Shown here in pieces: positions 9,223-18,939 of a stretch of 64,000 bases of DNA; the first letter of the stretch is position 1, and each line of letters begins with the position of its first letter. The DNA lies in assembly GCA_017470905.1 (NCBI GenBank), contig JAFUXL010000009.1, forward strand, positions 86,706 through 150,705, written 5' to 3'. The translations under genes and the position numbers were made by a program. The stretch is from Ruminococcus sp. (GTDB lineage: Bacteria; Bacillota; Clostridia; Oscillospirales; Ruminococcaceae). The notes under the pieces are model-generated. The model made no database searches. It was not told the DNA's origin and was given only the letters and a program-made list of their open reading frames with translations.

Positions 9223-10911
9223 TCAGACTACAAAATACTGATAATTGTTCAGACGCTTTTCAAATTCCTCCGCAGGCAGAGGCTTGTCAAAATAAAATCC
9301 CTGAACAACGTTGCAGCGGTCTGTTTTGAGGAGTTCAACCTGTTCCTTTGTCTCGACACCCTCTGCGACACATTCAAGCCCTATTTCCTGGGCGATAGCG
9401 ACAACGTGCCTGAGCATTATTTTCTTTTTGAGGTCATATTTTTCGCCTGCCTCGGGGAGAAAGCTTTTGTCTATTTTCAGAACGTCCCATGATATATCCT
9501 TTATGAGCGTGAGAGAGGAATATCCCACACCAAAATCATCTACGGAGGTAGAAATTCCGGCAGCCTGCAATCCGCTTATGAGTTCCTTGAGAACATGAAA
9601 TTCAACGTCCGTTGTTGTCTCGGTCAGTTCAAGTTCTATGTATTCATGCGGAACGTTGTTCCTGTCGATGGTTTCAAGAATATCCTGAAGAAGAGAAACA
9701 TTTGAAAGATGACGGCGTGAGAGATTGACGGAAATTTTTACTGCTTTCTTTCCCATATCGAGCCATCTCCTTATATCTCTGCAAACGTGGTCGAGCATAT
9801 AGAAATCAAGGCGGCATATTTCCATACCCCTTTCGAGTACGGGAATGAAATCCGAGGGCGGAACGAGCTTGCCCTCGTGTTTCCACCTGCAAAGAGCCTC
9901 CGCACCGCATATCCTGTACTCCTCCATTGATACCTTCGGCTGATAGTAGACAAGAAATTCCTCGTCATTCATTGCATTTCTGAACACGGAGCTTATATGC
10001 AGCTCCCTGCGGCTGCGCTCCATCATAATTTCGTCAAAATACGCAACATTATGTTTTGTACGGCTTTTTGCCGCATTGAAAGCTATGCTTATTCTGTCCA
10101 TTATGTCCGTGGGAGCGTGGAGGGGGATTTTTCCGTCTATTTCGTATATTCCGGCAGTTGCGGAGATATAAATCCTGTCGCCCGATATGTCGTCATAGGT
10201 AATTGTTGTGCCGTTAATAGCCTCAACGACTGCCGGGAGATTATCGTTTCTTACGAGGAGTGCAAAATTATCGCCTCCTATTCTTGCGGTAATTTCGTTT
10301 TCGTCTTGCATAAGAGAGCTTATGTAATCTATATAGCGTTTCATTACGAGAGTGCCGTTCTCTCTGCCTATCTGGAGATTTACAACGGAAAATCTTTTAA
10401 GATTTAAATAAACGGCTGTATATTCAAATATCTTGCCTGACGCAAGCAGTTCCCCCGCCTTTTTCATGAATGACTTATGGTTATATATATTCATATCATT
10501 GTCATAGAAATTAAGGCGGCAGCTCAGTTCCATAAGCTTGCTTCTGCCGTTGAATACAAAAAGCATGGTTATGATAAGCTTTATACAGTCCTTTTCATCA
10601 TTATCCCATGCGGTATTGTTTTTACTTCCGAATACGGTATATATGACGACATTTGAAGTATCCGTCACACGGCGTTCGGTAATAAAATTATCGGCATTGA
10701 AGTCGGCGGACTGATAGAGAATTTTTCTTTTGCAGCTGCCTGTCTTTTCCTTTTCGGGGCTGTCATAAAAGCAGACTTCTATTTTTCCTATGCGAAGCTT
10801 TGCACAGATTTTTGAGAGAGCCTCCCCGACACCTGCGGAAAAGGTATCCGGCATTGCTTCCATTTTTATCAGAAAATCCTTTAAATCGCCGTAGCTTACA
10901 TTTTCGGACAT
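9223..10911 (-). CDS. GGDEF/EAL cyclic-di-GMP protein, probable phosphodiesterase
   Basis: This 562-residue cytoplasmic protein has an N-terminal GAF-like region (about 1-125), a GGDEF domain (about 130-295) and an EAL domain (about 310-555). The GGDEF site reads GGDNF (about 212-216), so diguanylate cyclase activity is doubtful. The EAL side looks intact: GAEALCRW (about 336-343), a later N in SVNLSRRHL, ELELTETT, DDFGVGYSSL, KIDKSFL and ECVAEGVET. It probably hydrolyses c-di-GMP, with the degenerate GGDEF domain perhaps regulatory. I chose the ATG at 10911 because GGGAGG lies seven bases upstream. Confidence 0.9.
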   Translation of the reverse strand: MSENVSYGDLKDFLIKMEAMPDTFSAGVGEALSKICAKLRIGKIEVCFYDSPEKEKTGSCKRKILYQSADFNADNFITERRVTDTSNVVIYTVFGSKNNTAWDNDEKDCIKLIITMLFVFNGRSKLMELSCRLNFYDNDMNIYNHKSFMKKAGELLASGKIFEYTAVYLNLKRFSVVNLQIGRENGTLVMKRYIDYISSLMQDENEITARIGGDNFALLVRNDNLPAVVEAINGTTITYDDISGDRIYISATAGIYEIDGKIPLHAPTDIMDRISIAFNAAKSRTKHNVAYFDEIMMERSRRELHISSVFRNAMNDEEFLVYYQPKVSMEEYRICGAEALCRWKHEGKLVPPSDFIPVLERGMEICRLDFYMLDHVCRDIRRWLDMGKKAVKISVNLSRRHLSNVSLLQDILETIDRNNVPHEYIELELTETTTDVEFHVLKELISGLQAAGISTSVDDFGVGYSSLTLIKDISWDVLKIDKSFLPEAGEKYDLKKKIMLRHVVAIAQEIGLECVAEGVETKEQVELLKTDRCNVVQGFYFDKPLPAEEFEKRLNNYQYFVV

Positions 10912-11386
10912 ATAAAAACCTCCCATGAAAAATTTTATACCTGTTTATCTAATTATAACATAAACCGTCATCTTAATAAAGAGAAAAAATAAAATTTGTA
11001 GAAATACACAAAAGATATGTATGTTATCTATTTAAAAAGATAAAAATATATCTTAAAACGGGCTGAAAAATAATATTCATGGCTTAACGGATTTAAAATT
11101 CTTCGTGATAATACACAAAAAAATATAATAAAAAGCATGGCTTTCCCGACTGCGGCAGTGAAAGCTACAAAATATAGAAATTTTTATTTATAATTTTAAT
11201 AAAATAAAGCCGATTCCTCCGTACGCCCGAATATTATACTTGACAAATTTCGGAAATATGTGCTATACTACTATTGGCATAATGAAACACCCTGCATTTT
11301 TACGATATTTGTCCGTTGAAAATCATTTATTCTGTTTCTGCACACTGCGGGGAATAAAACGGAAAATAAACACTGGAGGACTTAAT
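10912..11386. promoter_or_regulatory. 475-base AT-rich divergent spacer with a lipoprotein promoter
   Basis: A near-consensus sigma-A promoter points right: TTGACA at 11240-11245 and TATACT at 11264-11269, with an 18-base spacer. A weak GC palindrome of the dispersed family (core CCGACTGCGGCAG) sits near 11146-11162. The long gap between the -10 box and the GTG at 11387 leaves a 5' leader of about 110 bases. No gene is seen. Confidence 0.6.
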
Positions 11387-12463
11387 GTGAAAAAATTCAG
11401 AATATTATCATTGACTGCGGCACTTCTCTCTCTCTGCACGGCTTTCGGCTGTCAGCAGTCGGGCGAAGAAGAGGAAACCGCCGAAGAGACTGTTAAAATC
11501 TCACCCCGAAGCATTGTCTTTGACTGGCAGTATGTCTATAATTCAAAGCTTACGGAATTTATGCAAAGCTCGGAATATTCCTCGGAGCAGGGAAACGAGT
11601 CGATGTTTGAACTGTACGATATAACAAACGACGGCAACCCTGAGCTTATTATTTCCCCTGATGCCGGCAGGACTACAAAATGTGATGTGTATACCTCATA
11701 CAACGGCTCCGTCCACAGCCTCGGCTCATACGGAAACAACGGCGAAATGGGATATATCCCCGATATGGCGATAGTATGCGATGAATTTCAGGGAAGCGGA
11801 TTTGTGATAGGCAAATTTTTAAGCTTTGTCAATTCGGAATTTTCCGAGGTAATGACCTATTACGACAATACCGCATCAGCCGCAAACGGCGCAGTAATAA
11901 CCCACAAAATCAACGATGAGGACGTTTCGCTCCCCAAATACGATGCAGCCCTTAAAGAATACAGAGACAAATACACCGAACAGCTCGGCAGAAAATATAC
12001 CTTCGGCTCGGAAACCATCGACTATGCAATACAGTGTTCCGAAAGCTGGGGCGCAGTACTTAATTCCGAACAGAAGGAAAGCTGCAAAACGCTCCTTGCC
12101 TCTGCGATTACCAATTCCGATGACAAAGAACTTCAGCCTGCCTTTGAGCTTTGCGATTTGAATAATGACGAAATCCCGGAGCTTGTCGTATCGGAGGGTA
12201 CTTCCGAAAATGCATCGTGCCGTATATATTATTTCTCCGAAAATCAGCTGAAACAGCTTGACGGCGCATACAGGGGCGGCGGCATTATATGGTTCGATAT
12301 AGAAAACAATGTGTTCTATGCCTCAACCGAAGAGGGAAATACCTACTGGAGCCTTGCATCGTCCGACTTTTCCGCCGATAATTACGAAAATTCGGGAAAT
12401 GTAATGCAGTTCGGCAGAAAATATCTCCTCACGGAAGAAAATATCATAAAGGCTTTTAAATAA
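11387..12463 (+). CDS. Putative lipoprotein with two Asp/Asn-rich repeats
   Basis: The protein is about 358 residues and begins at a GTG preceded by GGAGG (seven-base spacing). Earlier in-frame ATGs lie in the leader and give no signal peptide. The N-terminus (KKFRILSLTAALLSLCTAFGC) is a lipoprotein signal with a plausible lipobox before Cys. Two copies of a short motif, FELYDITNDGNPELII and FELCDLNNDEIPELVV, resemble calcium-binding VCBS/EF-hand-like loops in extracellular proteins. The function is unknown. It ends one base before radA and may share its transcript. Confidence 0.75.
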   Translation: MKKFRILSLTAALLSLCTAFGCQQSGEEEETAEETVKISPRSIVFDWQYVYNSKLTEFMQSSEYSSEQGNESMFELYDITNDGNPELIISPDAGRTTKCDVYTSYNGSVHSLGSYGNNGEMGYIPDMAIVCDEFQGSGFVIGKFLSFVNSEFSEVMTYYDNTASAANGAVITHKINDEDVSLPKYDAALKEYRDKYTEQLGRKYTFGSETIDYAIQCSESWGAVLNSEQKESCKTLLASAITNSDDKELQPAFELCDLNNDEIPELVVSEGTSENASCRIYYFSENQLKQLDGAYRGGGIIWFDIENNVFYASTEEGNTYWSLASSDFSADNYENSGNVMQFGRKYLLTEENIIKAFK

Positions 12464-12464
12464 T

Positions 12465-13835
12465 ATGGCTAAATCGAAATATATCTATATCTGCAATCAG
12501 TGCGGCTACGAAAGCTCAAAATGGAACGGCAGATGCCCCTCCTGCGGCGCATGGAACAGCTTTGAGGAGGAAATCGCCGAAAAACCCTCCCCGTCAAAGG
12601 GCATTTCTTCGGGTTCTGTCCCCGACCTCTCCGAAAATATCCTTGAGCTTGAAAATATAGGTGCAGAAGATGATGTAAGATACGATACGGGTCTCGGAGA
12701 GCTTAACCGTGTACTCGGCGGAGGACTTGTCAAAGGCTCTCTCGTACTCCTCGGCGGCGAACCCGGTATCGGAAAGAGTACGCTCCTTTTGCAGATATGT
12801 CAGTTTCTCGGCGAGGAACATTCCGTTCTGTATATATCGGGCGAGGAGTCCGCAAGACAGATAAAATTAAGGGCAAAAAGGCTCGGTGTCGATACAGAAA
12901 ATTTATATATACTGACCGCAACGGACGCAGAAGCAATCGCCTCCACTCTCTCGGAGAGTTCGCCCGACATCGCCATAATAGACTCTATCCAGACCATGTG
13001 CATAAAAGGCATATCGTCAAGCCCCGGAAGTCTTACTCAGGTCAGGGAATGTACTAATTTATTCATGCATACCGCAAAAGACCGTGAAATTCCCGTTATA
13101 ATAGTCGGTCATGTCAATAAGGACGGCGCAATTGCAGGTCCCAAGGTCATGGAGCATATAGTTGATGCGGTACTGCATTTCGAGGGCGAAAGACACCAGA
13201 GCTACAGAATACTGCGTGCCGTAAAGAACCGTTTCGGCTCGACAAACGAAATAGGCGTTTTTGAGATGATAGACAAGGGGCTTGCGGAGGTTTCCAATCC
13301 GTCACAAATGCTCCTTTCGGGCAGACCGCACAACGTTTCGGGAACCTGCGTTGCCTGCGTAATGGAGGGTACAAGACCCATTCTTGCGGAGGTTCAGGCT
13401 CTTGCGGCAAAGACAAGCTATTCCGCCCCACGGAGAATGGCGACGGGCTTTGATTATAACAGGCTTTATATAATAATTGCCGTGCTTGAAAAAAGGCTTG
13501 GAATATTTCTCGGTTCGCTTGATGTATACCTCAACATAGTCGGAGGATTTCACCTCGATGAACCTGCGGGTGACCTGCCCGTGGCTATGGCTCTTTACTC
13601 TGCGATAATGGACAGGCAGATTGACGAACAGCTTGTGGCATTCGGGGAGATAGGTCTTGGCGGAGAGATACGCTCGGTATCGCATATAACTCAGCGTTTG
13701 CGTGAGGCTGAAAGAATGGGCTTTACGAAATGCATAATCCCGAAGCAGTCCGCAGCATCAATAAATCCCAACGAATACGAAATAGAGATAATCCCTGCAT
13801 CTACACTGAAACAGGCATTTTCAACTATAAAATAA
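12465..13835 (+). CDS. radA: DNA repair ATPase RadA (Sms)
   Basis: RadA is a RecA-like branch-migration ATPase acting in recombinational repair. The 456 residues include the N-terminal zinc finger with Cys 10, 13, 24 and 27, Walker A GEPGIGKST (about 98-106), the RadA-specific KNRFG motif, and a Lon-like C-terminal domain (FHLDEPAGDLPVAMAL). Length and order match the family. The start lies one base after the lipoprotein stop. Confidence 0.97.
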   Translation: MAKSKYIYICNQCGYESSKWNGRCPSCGAWNSFEEEIAEKPSPSKGISSGSVPDLSENILELENIGAEDDVRYDTGLGELNRVLGGGLVKGSLVLLGGEPGIGKSTLLLQICQFLGEEHSVLYISGEESARQIKLRAKRLGVDTENLYILTATDAEAIASTLSESSPDIAIIDSIQTMCIKGISSSPGSLTQVRECTNLFMHTAKDREIPVIIVGHVNKDGAIAGPKVMEHIVDAVLHFEGERHQSYRILRAVKNRFGSTNEIGVFEMIDKGLAEVSNPSQMLLSGRPHNVSGTCVACVMEGTRPILAEVQALAAKTSYSAPRRMATGFDYNRLYIIIAVLEKRLGIFLGSLDVYLNIVGGFHLDEPAGDLPVAMALYSAIMDRQIDEQLVAFGEIGLGGEIRSVSHITQRLREAERMGFTKCIIPKQSAASINPNEYEIEIIPASTLKQAFSTIK

Positions 13836-14007
13836 TCTTTCCACCGCCTGCGGCGGAGGGGAAACAAGTATGAGGAAATTTTCGCCCTTGTGCTGGGAGT
13901 GAACGGAGCGTAGCGAAGTGAACGAAATCACAAGGTTCAGAAGGCGAAATCCCCCAAGGGGACTTCCTTCGGGCGATTGACGAATTTAAATAAAAGAGGT
14001 GATATAA
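13836..14007. repeat. Spacer with GC palindrome and one copy of the TTCGCCC/GTGAACG repeat
   Basis: A GC palindrome (CCACCGCCTGCGGCGGAGG, about 13841-13859) is followed by a repeat of about 110 bases (13871-13983). It contains TTTTCGCCCTTGTGCTGGGA, GTGAACGGAGCGTAGCGAAG, ATCACAAGG and GGCGAAATCCCCCAAGG. Related copies lie at 27601-27790, 29865-30045 and 32335-32520. Confidence 0.65.
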
Positions 14008-15606
14008 CTGGATAGTAAAACTCCAAAAATTTTAAAGAATAAATATTATCTGTATCTGACAGAATTTTTTTCGGGAATGTCCGTTATGGCGGTCGAACTC
14101 GGAGCAAGCCGCCTATTAGCCCCGTATTTCAGCTCCTCGCAGATAGTGTGGACTATAATCATCGGCACTATTATGATTGCTATGGCTCTGGGCAATATCT
14201 ACGGCGGAAAAAGCGCAGACAAAAATCCCAATCCCGACAAGCTATATTTCAGAATACTGGTTGCGGCGGTCTGGACGGCGGCAATTCCCTTTGCAGGTAA
14301 ATTCGTAATACTCGGAATTTCCGCACTGCTTGTCGTTACCGTAAGCACGAATTTCCTCATATGGGCAGCGTTCATAACCTGTATGGTTGTGTTTGTCTAT
14401 CCGCTGTTTCTCCTCGGAACGGTAACGCCCTCTCTCGTAAAATATACCGTTGACAGCCTTGACGACAGCGGAAAAACAGTCGGAACTCTGGGCGCATTCA
14501 ATACTATAGGCAGCATAATCGGTACTTTCGTCCCCACATTCATATCAATACCAGCCGTGGGAACTTCCGCAACGTTTCTGATATTTTCGGGAATACTTCT
14601 CCTGCTCGGAATTGTATATTTCATAAGTGCAAAAAGAAATGCTGTGAAAACGACTGTAACATCGGCTTTGTTTGCCATGTTCTGTTTTCTTTCGCAGTCC
14701 GTGGGATTTGCATTCTGGCAGAATGATTTGGCATACGAGGGAGAGTCTGTATATAATTATCTTCAGGTTTCGGACAACGAAAAAATGACTGCACTTTCAA
14801 CGAATGTACTTTTCGGTGTGCAGTCGGTATATATGAAATCGGGAGAACTTACGGGACTTTATTATGATTATGCAATGGCAGCACCGCTCATGGCAGGCTA
14901 TGACGGGAACGGCACGGATATTCTCATACTCGGCATGGGTACGGGTACTTATGCGAAACAGTGCAAATCGTATTTTGAAAATGTTTCGGCGGAGGGCGTT
15001 GAAATCGATGAAAAAATAACCGGCCTTGCGCATGAATATTTTGAACTCCCGAAAGATATTCCCGTTACAACCTATGACGGACGGGCTTTTCTGAATGTAT
15101 GCGACAAAAAATACGATGTCATAATGGTTGACGCATATCAGGATATAACCATCCCCTTTCAGATGTCATCGAGGGAATTTTTCTCCCTTGTGCATGAACA
15201 TCTTAAAGAAAACGGAGTAATGGTCGTGAACATGAATATGCGTTCGGAAAAATCTGACGGCATAAACGCATGGCTTTCCGATACAATCGCAAGTCAGTTT
15301 GAAAATGTATACACGGCGGACGTTTCGGGTTCAACGAACAGGGAGCTTTTCGCCTCGGACAATCCCGATATGATAAATATATTCCGTGAAAAAGCCGAAC
15401 AAATATCGGACGGGAATTTATACACTATAATGAGCCGTGTAAATGACAGACTTGAAAGATATACCGGCGGAGAAAATATCTTCACGGATGACAAAGCCCC
15501 CGTTGAGCTTCTCGGAATGAGTGTCATAGATGATTTGATACAGGAGGAGCTTGTATATTACAGGAAAGTATTCAGGGAAGAGGGAATACAGGGACTTCTT
15601 AAATAA
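14008..15606 (+). CDS. Membrane-bound spermidine-synthase-like (fused MFS/methyltransferase-fold) protein
   Basis: The N-terminal half has about six membrane helices and the C-terminal half a Rossmann methyltransferase/spermidine-synthase fold. The latter shows DILILGMGTGTYAKQ as the nucleotide-binding loop, VEIDEKI, and VMVDAYQD at the usual acidic active-site position. The first ATG in frame (14077) falls inside the first helix, after LYLTEFFSG. A CTG at 14008 follows GAGGTG by seven bases and comes right after an in-frame stop. No ATG, GTG or TTG lies between, so I infer a CTG start (532 residues). Polyamine synthesis itself is not shown. Confidence 0.8.
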   Translation: MDSKTPKILKNKYYLYLTEFFSGMSVMAVELGASRLLAPYFSSSQIVWTIIIGTIMIAMALGNIYGGKSADKNPNPDKLYFRILVAAVWTAAIPFAGKFVILGISALLVVTVSTNFLIWAAFITCMVVFVYPLFLLGTVTPSLVKYTVDSLDDSGKTVGTLGAFNTIGSIIGTFVPTFISIPAVGTSATFLIFSGILLLLGIVYFISAKRNAVKTTVTSALFAMFCFLSQSVGFAFWQNDLAYEGESVYNYLQVSDNEKMTALSTNVLFGVQSVYMKSGELTGLYYDYAMAAPLMAGYDGNGTDILILGMGTGTYAKQCKSYFENVSAEGVEIDEKITGLAHEYFELPKDIPVTTYDGRAFLNVCDKKYDVIMVDAYQDITIPFQMSSREFFSLVHEHLKENGVMVVNMNMRSEKSDGINAWLSDTIASQFENVYTADVSGSTNRELFASDNPDMINIFREKAEQISDGNLYTIMSRVNDRLERYTGGENIFTDDKAPVELLGMSVIDDLIQEELVYYRKVFREEGIQGLLK

Positions 15607-15607
15607 A

Positions 15608-15631
15608 AAAATGCCCCGAAAAGGGGCATTT
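15608..15631. terminator. Bidirectional terminator hairpin
   Basis: The hairpin ATGCCCC-GAAA-GGGGCAT is flanked by A and T runs. It lies between the converging spermidine-synthase-like gene and tRNA-Arg. Confidence 0.8.
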
Positions 15632-15634
15632 AAG

Positions 15635-15708
15635 CGTTCCGAAGAGGATTTGAACCTCCGGCCTACCGCTTAGGAGGCGGTCGCTCTATCCAACTGAGCT
15701 ATCGGAAC
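15635..15708 (-). tRNA. tRNA-Arg (anticodon CCT)
   Basis: Read on the minus strand, a seven-base acceptor stem (GTTCCGA with TCGGAAC) encloses D, anticodon and T arms. The anticodon loop is CTCCTAA, giving CCT, which reads AGG. The T loop is GTTCAAATC. CCA is not encoded. Confidence 0.95.
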
Positions 15709-15987
15709 ATCGAATATATTATATCATACTTTTCAGAGAAATGCAATACAAATAATATATTTTATATATTTAATTATAACATTGCAAAAATTATTATATT
15801 TTTTCTTTGTTCCCCCCGCCTACGGCGGGGGGAACATTGCTTTTTATTATATATTATCACAAAAAATTTTATATTTTCTCTAAGTTTTCCACCTCGCCGC
15901 AGGCGAGGAAAACAGTGTTTTTTATATCTCCGCTGTCGGCGGAGATATTTTTAAATCCGCAGTGCCGCAGGCATTGCCAATTATGAA
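15709..15987. repeat. Cluster of GC-palindrome repeats
   Basis: Three palindromes of the dispersed family occur in tandem: CCCCCCGCCTACGGCGGGGG near 15812-15831, CCTCGCCGCAGGCGAGG near 15892-15908, and TCTCCGCTGTCGGCGGAGA near 15927-15945. AT-rich frame sequence (TTTTTATTATATATTATCA) separates the first two. A partial GC hairpin and AATTATGAATT repeats close the spacer at 15960-16003. Confidence 0.7.
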
Positions 15988-17034
15988 TTATGAATTATGA
16001 ATTAGCTTAAAGAGCTGTTTTTTGTTTGTGGGGGAGAATTTGCTTAAAGATATTCTTCCGTGTGATATTTCGATGACTTTTCCATTTTTATCCCCGACAG
16101 GCGAAAGCGTATAAAGCCCGTCACGGCGGTGCGCAAGATTGAAACTGGTTTTTACCACATTCAGCTTTGACGAGGGGAAAGGATTTACCCCGTGAAATTC
16201 AACGCCCTTCTGTGTGACCTTTAGCGAAAGAGGAGTCTGGTTTATCCTGCATTCAAGACCCGTGACGACAATATCCCCATGCTGCGCCCTTGTCTGCATA
16301 TCGGAATAAAATCGCATGAGCAGGCTTGCAGTCACGATTTCGGTATGATAAAGCCTTGCGCATATCTCCTTTACGGGGTCTGACAGAAATTCGGACGTTT
16401 CGCCCGAAACCTTGCCCGAAATTTTATTTATTGCCTTTTCAAAGCCCGAATGTGAAGAAAAAATATCGGGCAGTGAGCTTATTTTCTGTTCCGCAAGAAA
16501 TTCGGGATAATATACTTCCGCAAAATTTTCATAAGCCTTGTGTATCTTTCTTTTTGAGGAATAGTATGTCATTTTTGTGGCATGGGGCAGACAGCACATA
16601 TCGCATATCATATGCACGGCTCTTCCGAGGTTCTCGGCGCACTGACGGCTGAAGCCGGCATATCCGAAAGCGAGTGCCATTGTAAAATTTTCCTCGAACA
16701 TCGTCCTTGCACTCCTCGAAAAATCCCCGATACCATTGGCATAATAACCGCCCCTCATGGGATATTTCCTGCCCGACGCATCGGAGGCGCAGTAATAATG
16801 CAGACCCATGCCGTTTTCGTAATCGCCCTTATTGTCGGGCTTTATTACGGTCTGCATCATGGTTCTGAGCATGGGTGCAAAGAACATCTCCGTTTCGGGA
16901 TTTATGTATTTAAGCAGCATCAAAGCCCTTGCGAGGAGTGTCTGGTGGACGTTTCTTATTTCGGCGGTGCGTTCGGAACTATATCTTTCTGTTTGTGCAA
17001 GAAGAATTTTTCTTGCGCTGTTCCATTTTCCCAT
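15988..17034 (-). CDS. Zinc-dependent phospholipase C-like protein
   Basis: The protein has 348 residues and no signal peptide. Histidine and Asp spacing resembles the zinc phospholipase C/S1-P1 nuclease fold: GLHYYCA, then AVHMICDMCCLPHATKM and a downstream IHKAYENFAE. These match the family's HxxxD...PHA...HxxYE arrangement. The function could be phospholipid or phosphate-ester cleavage, but the absence of an export signal is odd for a secreted phospholipase. The start has GGGAGG seven bases upstream. It is monocistronic, with repeat-rich sequence behind it. Confidence 0.6.
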   Translation of the reverse strand: MGKWNSARKILLAQTERYSSERTAEIRNVHQTLLARALMLLKYINPETEMFFAPMLRTMMQTVIKPDNKGDYENGMGLHYYCASDASGRKYPMRGGYYANGIGDFSRSARTMFEENFTMALAFGYAGFSRQCAENLGRAVHMICDMCCLPHATKMTYYSSKRKIHKAYENFAEVYYPEFLAEQKISSLPDIFSSHSGFEKAINKISGKVSGETSEFLSDPVKEICARLYHTEIVTASLLMRFYSDMQTRAQHGDIVVTGLECRINQTPLSLKVTQKGVEFHGVNPFPSSKLNVVKTSFNLAHRRDGLYTLSPVGDKNGKVIEISHGRISLSKFSPTNKKQLFKLIHNS

Positions 17035-17292
17035 AGATACCTCCCTGTATTTCTTTTGTTCTTTCTTATTTTTCTGTATTTTCCCGTAAAAGGGAGAAAA
17101 TACCGCTCCTATATTATATTATACAGCATTGTCGAAAAAAATCAATAGTTTTTTTGACGGTAATATAATATTTTTTATTTTATAAAAACTGTATAAAATT
17201 CCATTGATTATTTTTCTTATATATGTTATAATAATTATAGCCGCATCTGTCTGTATGCGGAATAAAAATATAAAACAAAGGAGTGTGAAAAA

Positions 17293-18393
17293 TTGAAGAA
17301 ATATATAATTCCGCTTGCCATAACGCTGGTTTCTTTCGGGCTTGCCGTGATTGCAAGATTTTCAAAATCGTTTTCGGATTTCTATACAAACAAAATCTTT
17401 CATTACATATCTGAGCCGTTTGCATTCATAACGGGGCTTGTGCCGTTTTCTGTCGGCGAAATACTGATAATAATCGGCATACTGTGCGTAGTAATCGGCA
17501 TACCGCTTATGATAATATTATTGATAGCAAAGAAAAATTCGAGGGGAAAAATCGCATCTTTTTCTGTATGCTTTGCGCTGTGGGTACTTAGCTTTGTAAG
17601 CGTCACGGAAAGCCTCAACTGTTTCATAATGTACGGCTGCACGACATTTTCGGAGCGTTATTTCGAGTCAAAGGAACACCCGAAGGAGGAGCTGGTTTCG
17701 CTTTATGCTCTCCTGATTGACAAAACAAACGAACTCTCCGTTCAGGTTCCCCGTGATGAGGACAACCGCTTTGAACTAACGATAAATCCGCAGAAAGAGA
17801 GCATAAAGGCCATGAAAAAAGCCGCAGAAAAATATCCGCAGCTTTCGGGATATTATCCCGATGCAAAGCCTATAAGCTTTTCGTATTTCATGAGCCAGTC
17901 CAACCTCCTCGGAATGTATTTCCCTTTCTCAATGGAGGCAAATTACAACGATGATATGGTAAGGACAAATCTCCCCGAAGTACTCTGTCACGAATACGCT
18001 CATCTCAAAGGATTTATTCAGGAGGACGAGGCTAATTTCATATCATTCATAGCGACCTGCGGAAGCGATGACCCGCAGGTGCAGTACAGCGGTTATCTTG
18101 AAGCTCTTGAATATGTACATAATCAGATATACAAGAATAAAATATCTTCGGGCTATGAGCTTACGGATAAAATTTCCGAAAACGTGCGAAATGACTGGTT
18201 CAAATTTCTGCCCGAAAATTACTGGGAGGAGAACGAGAAGAAAGAGATAATAAAAACCGAAACCGTAAACTCCGTATCGACTGCCGCCTCCGATGCAAGC
18301 CTTAAAATAAACGGCGTTGAGGACGGTATCGAGAGCTATTCAAGAATGGTTAATCTCCTGCTCGATTATTACTATCCGCCCGAAAATCAGTGA
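17293..18393 (+). CDS. DUF3810 family membrane protein with HExxH motif
   Basis: The 366-residue protein starts at TTG with GGAG nine bases ahead. Three membrane helices fill the first 110 residues. The soluble domain contains HEYAH at 233-237, followed by a Glu-rich helix (QEDEANF at 242-248). This looks like a zincin-type metallopeptidase site with a downstream Glu ligand. The whole matches DUF3810. It converges with and nearly touches the TetR gene (stops at 18391-18393 and 18387-18389). Confidence 0.85.
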   Translation: MKKYIIPLAITLVSFGLAVIARFSKSFSDFYTNKIFHYISEPFAFITGLVPFSVGEILIIIGILCVVIGIPLMIILLIAKKNSRGKIASFSVCFALWVLSFVSVTESLNCFIMYGCTTFSERYFESKEHPKEELVSLYALLIDKTNELSVQVPRDEDNRFELTINPQKESIKAMKKAAEKYPQLSGYYPDAKPISFSYFMSQSNLLGMYFPFSMEANYNDDMVRTNLPEVLCHEYAHLKGFIQEDEANFISFIATCGSDDPQVQYSGYLEALEYVHNQIYKNKISSGYELTDKISENVRNDWFKFLPENYWEENEKKEIIKTETVNSVSTAASDASLKINGVEDGIESYSRMVNLLLDYYYPPENQ

Positions 18394-18935
18394 CCCGTGA
18401 AGTAAAGCCCCCCGAAAAGACGGAACATTATATTTTCGAGGAATTTTTCGTCCGCATTGCAGCCCGAAAGAACATAGTTCTTTGCAATGCTGTTCATTCC
18501 CCCCGTTATAAAATCCACAAGATAAACCCTGCTCTCTTCGTCAAGGTCTTTTATGAAATAATTGCACTTCATAAGACTATGATACTGTACATCATAGAGA
18601 TAATGCATCATATCGTTCCTGACGAGTATTTCAAGAATATTTCTCTTACGTATTATATATCCGCTGTAGTCACGGCAGAATTGCCTGAAGGCTGCGGATT
18701 TGCAGACATTTTCCCCGTCCTCGGGAGTAAAGCAGCAGTTATTTTTAAGCTCGTATATTATGACATTTTCCTTTGAGCCGAAAGCGGAGTAGAAGGTCTG
18801 TCTTGAAACATCGGCTTTTTTGCAAAGCTCGCTTATGCTTATATCGGCGATAAGCCTGTCCCTGAGCATTTCAAGCATGGCTTCGGCTATCATTTTCTGC
18901 GACATGAGAGCAGTCTTGTTTTTTCCCTGATACAT
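18387..18935 (-). CDS. TetR-family transcriptional regulator
   Basis: The protein has 182 residues. An N-terminal helix-turn-helix (ISISELCKKADVSRQTFYSAF) is typical of TetR proteins. The C-terminal half fits the TetR_C_33-type ligand domain used by Dha-type regulators, but the ligand is unknown. The ATG at 18935 has GAGGT nine bases ahead; a TTG at 18941 is less well placed. It is divergent from the DUF1858 gene across a compact double promoter with a palindrome, so it probably regulates itself and that gene. Confidence 0.85.
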   Translation of the reverse strand: MYQGKNKTALMSQKMIAEAMLEMLRDRLIADISISELCKKADVSRQTFYSAFGSKENVIIYELKNNCCFTPEDGENVCKSAAFRQFCRDYSGYIIRKRNILEILVRNDMMHYLYDVQYHSLMKCNYFIKDLDEESRVYLVDFITGGMNSIAKNYVLSGCNADEKFLENIMFRLFGGLYFTGH

Positions 18936-18939
18936 TGAC

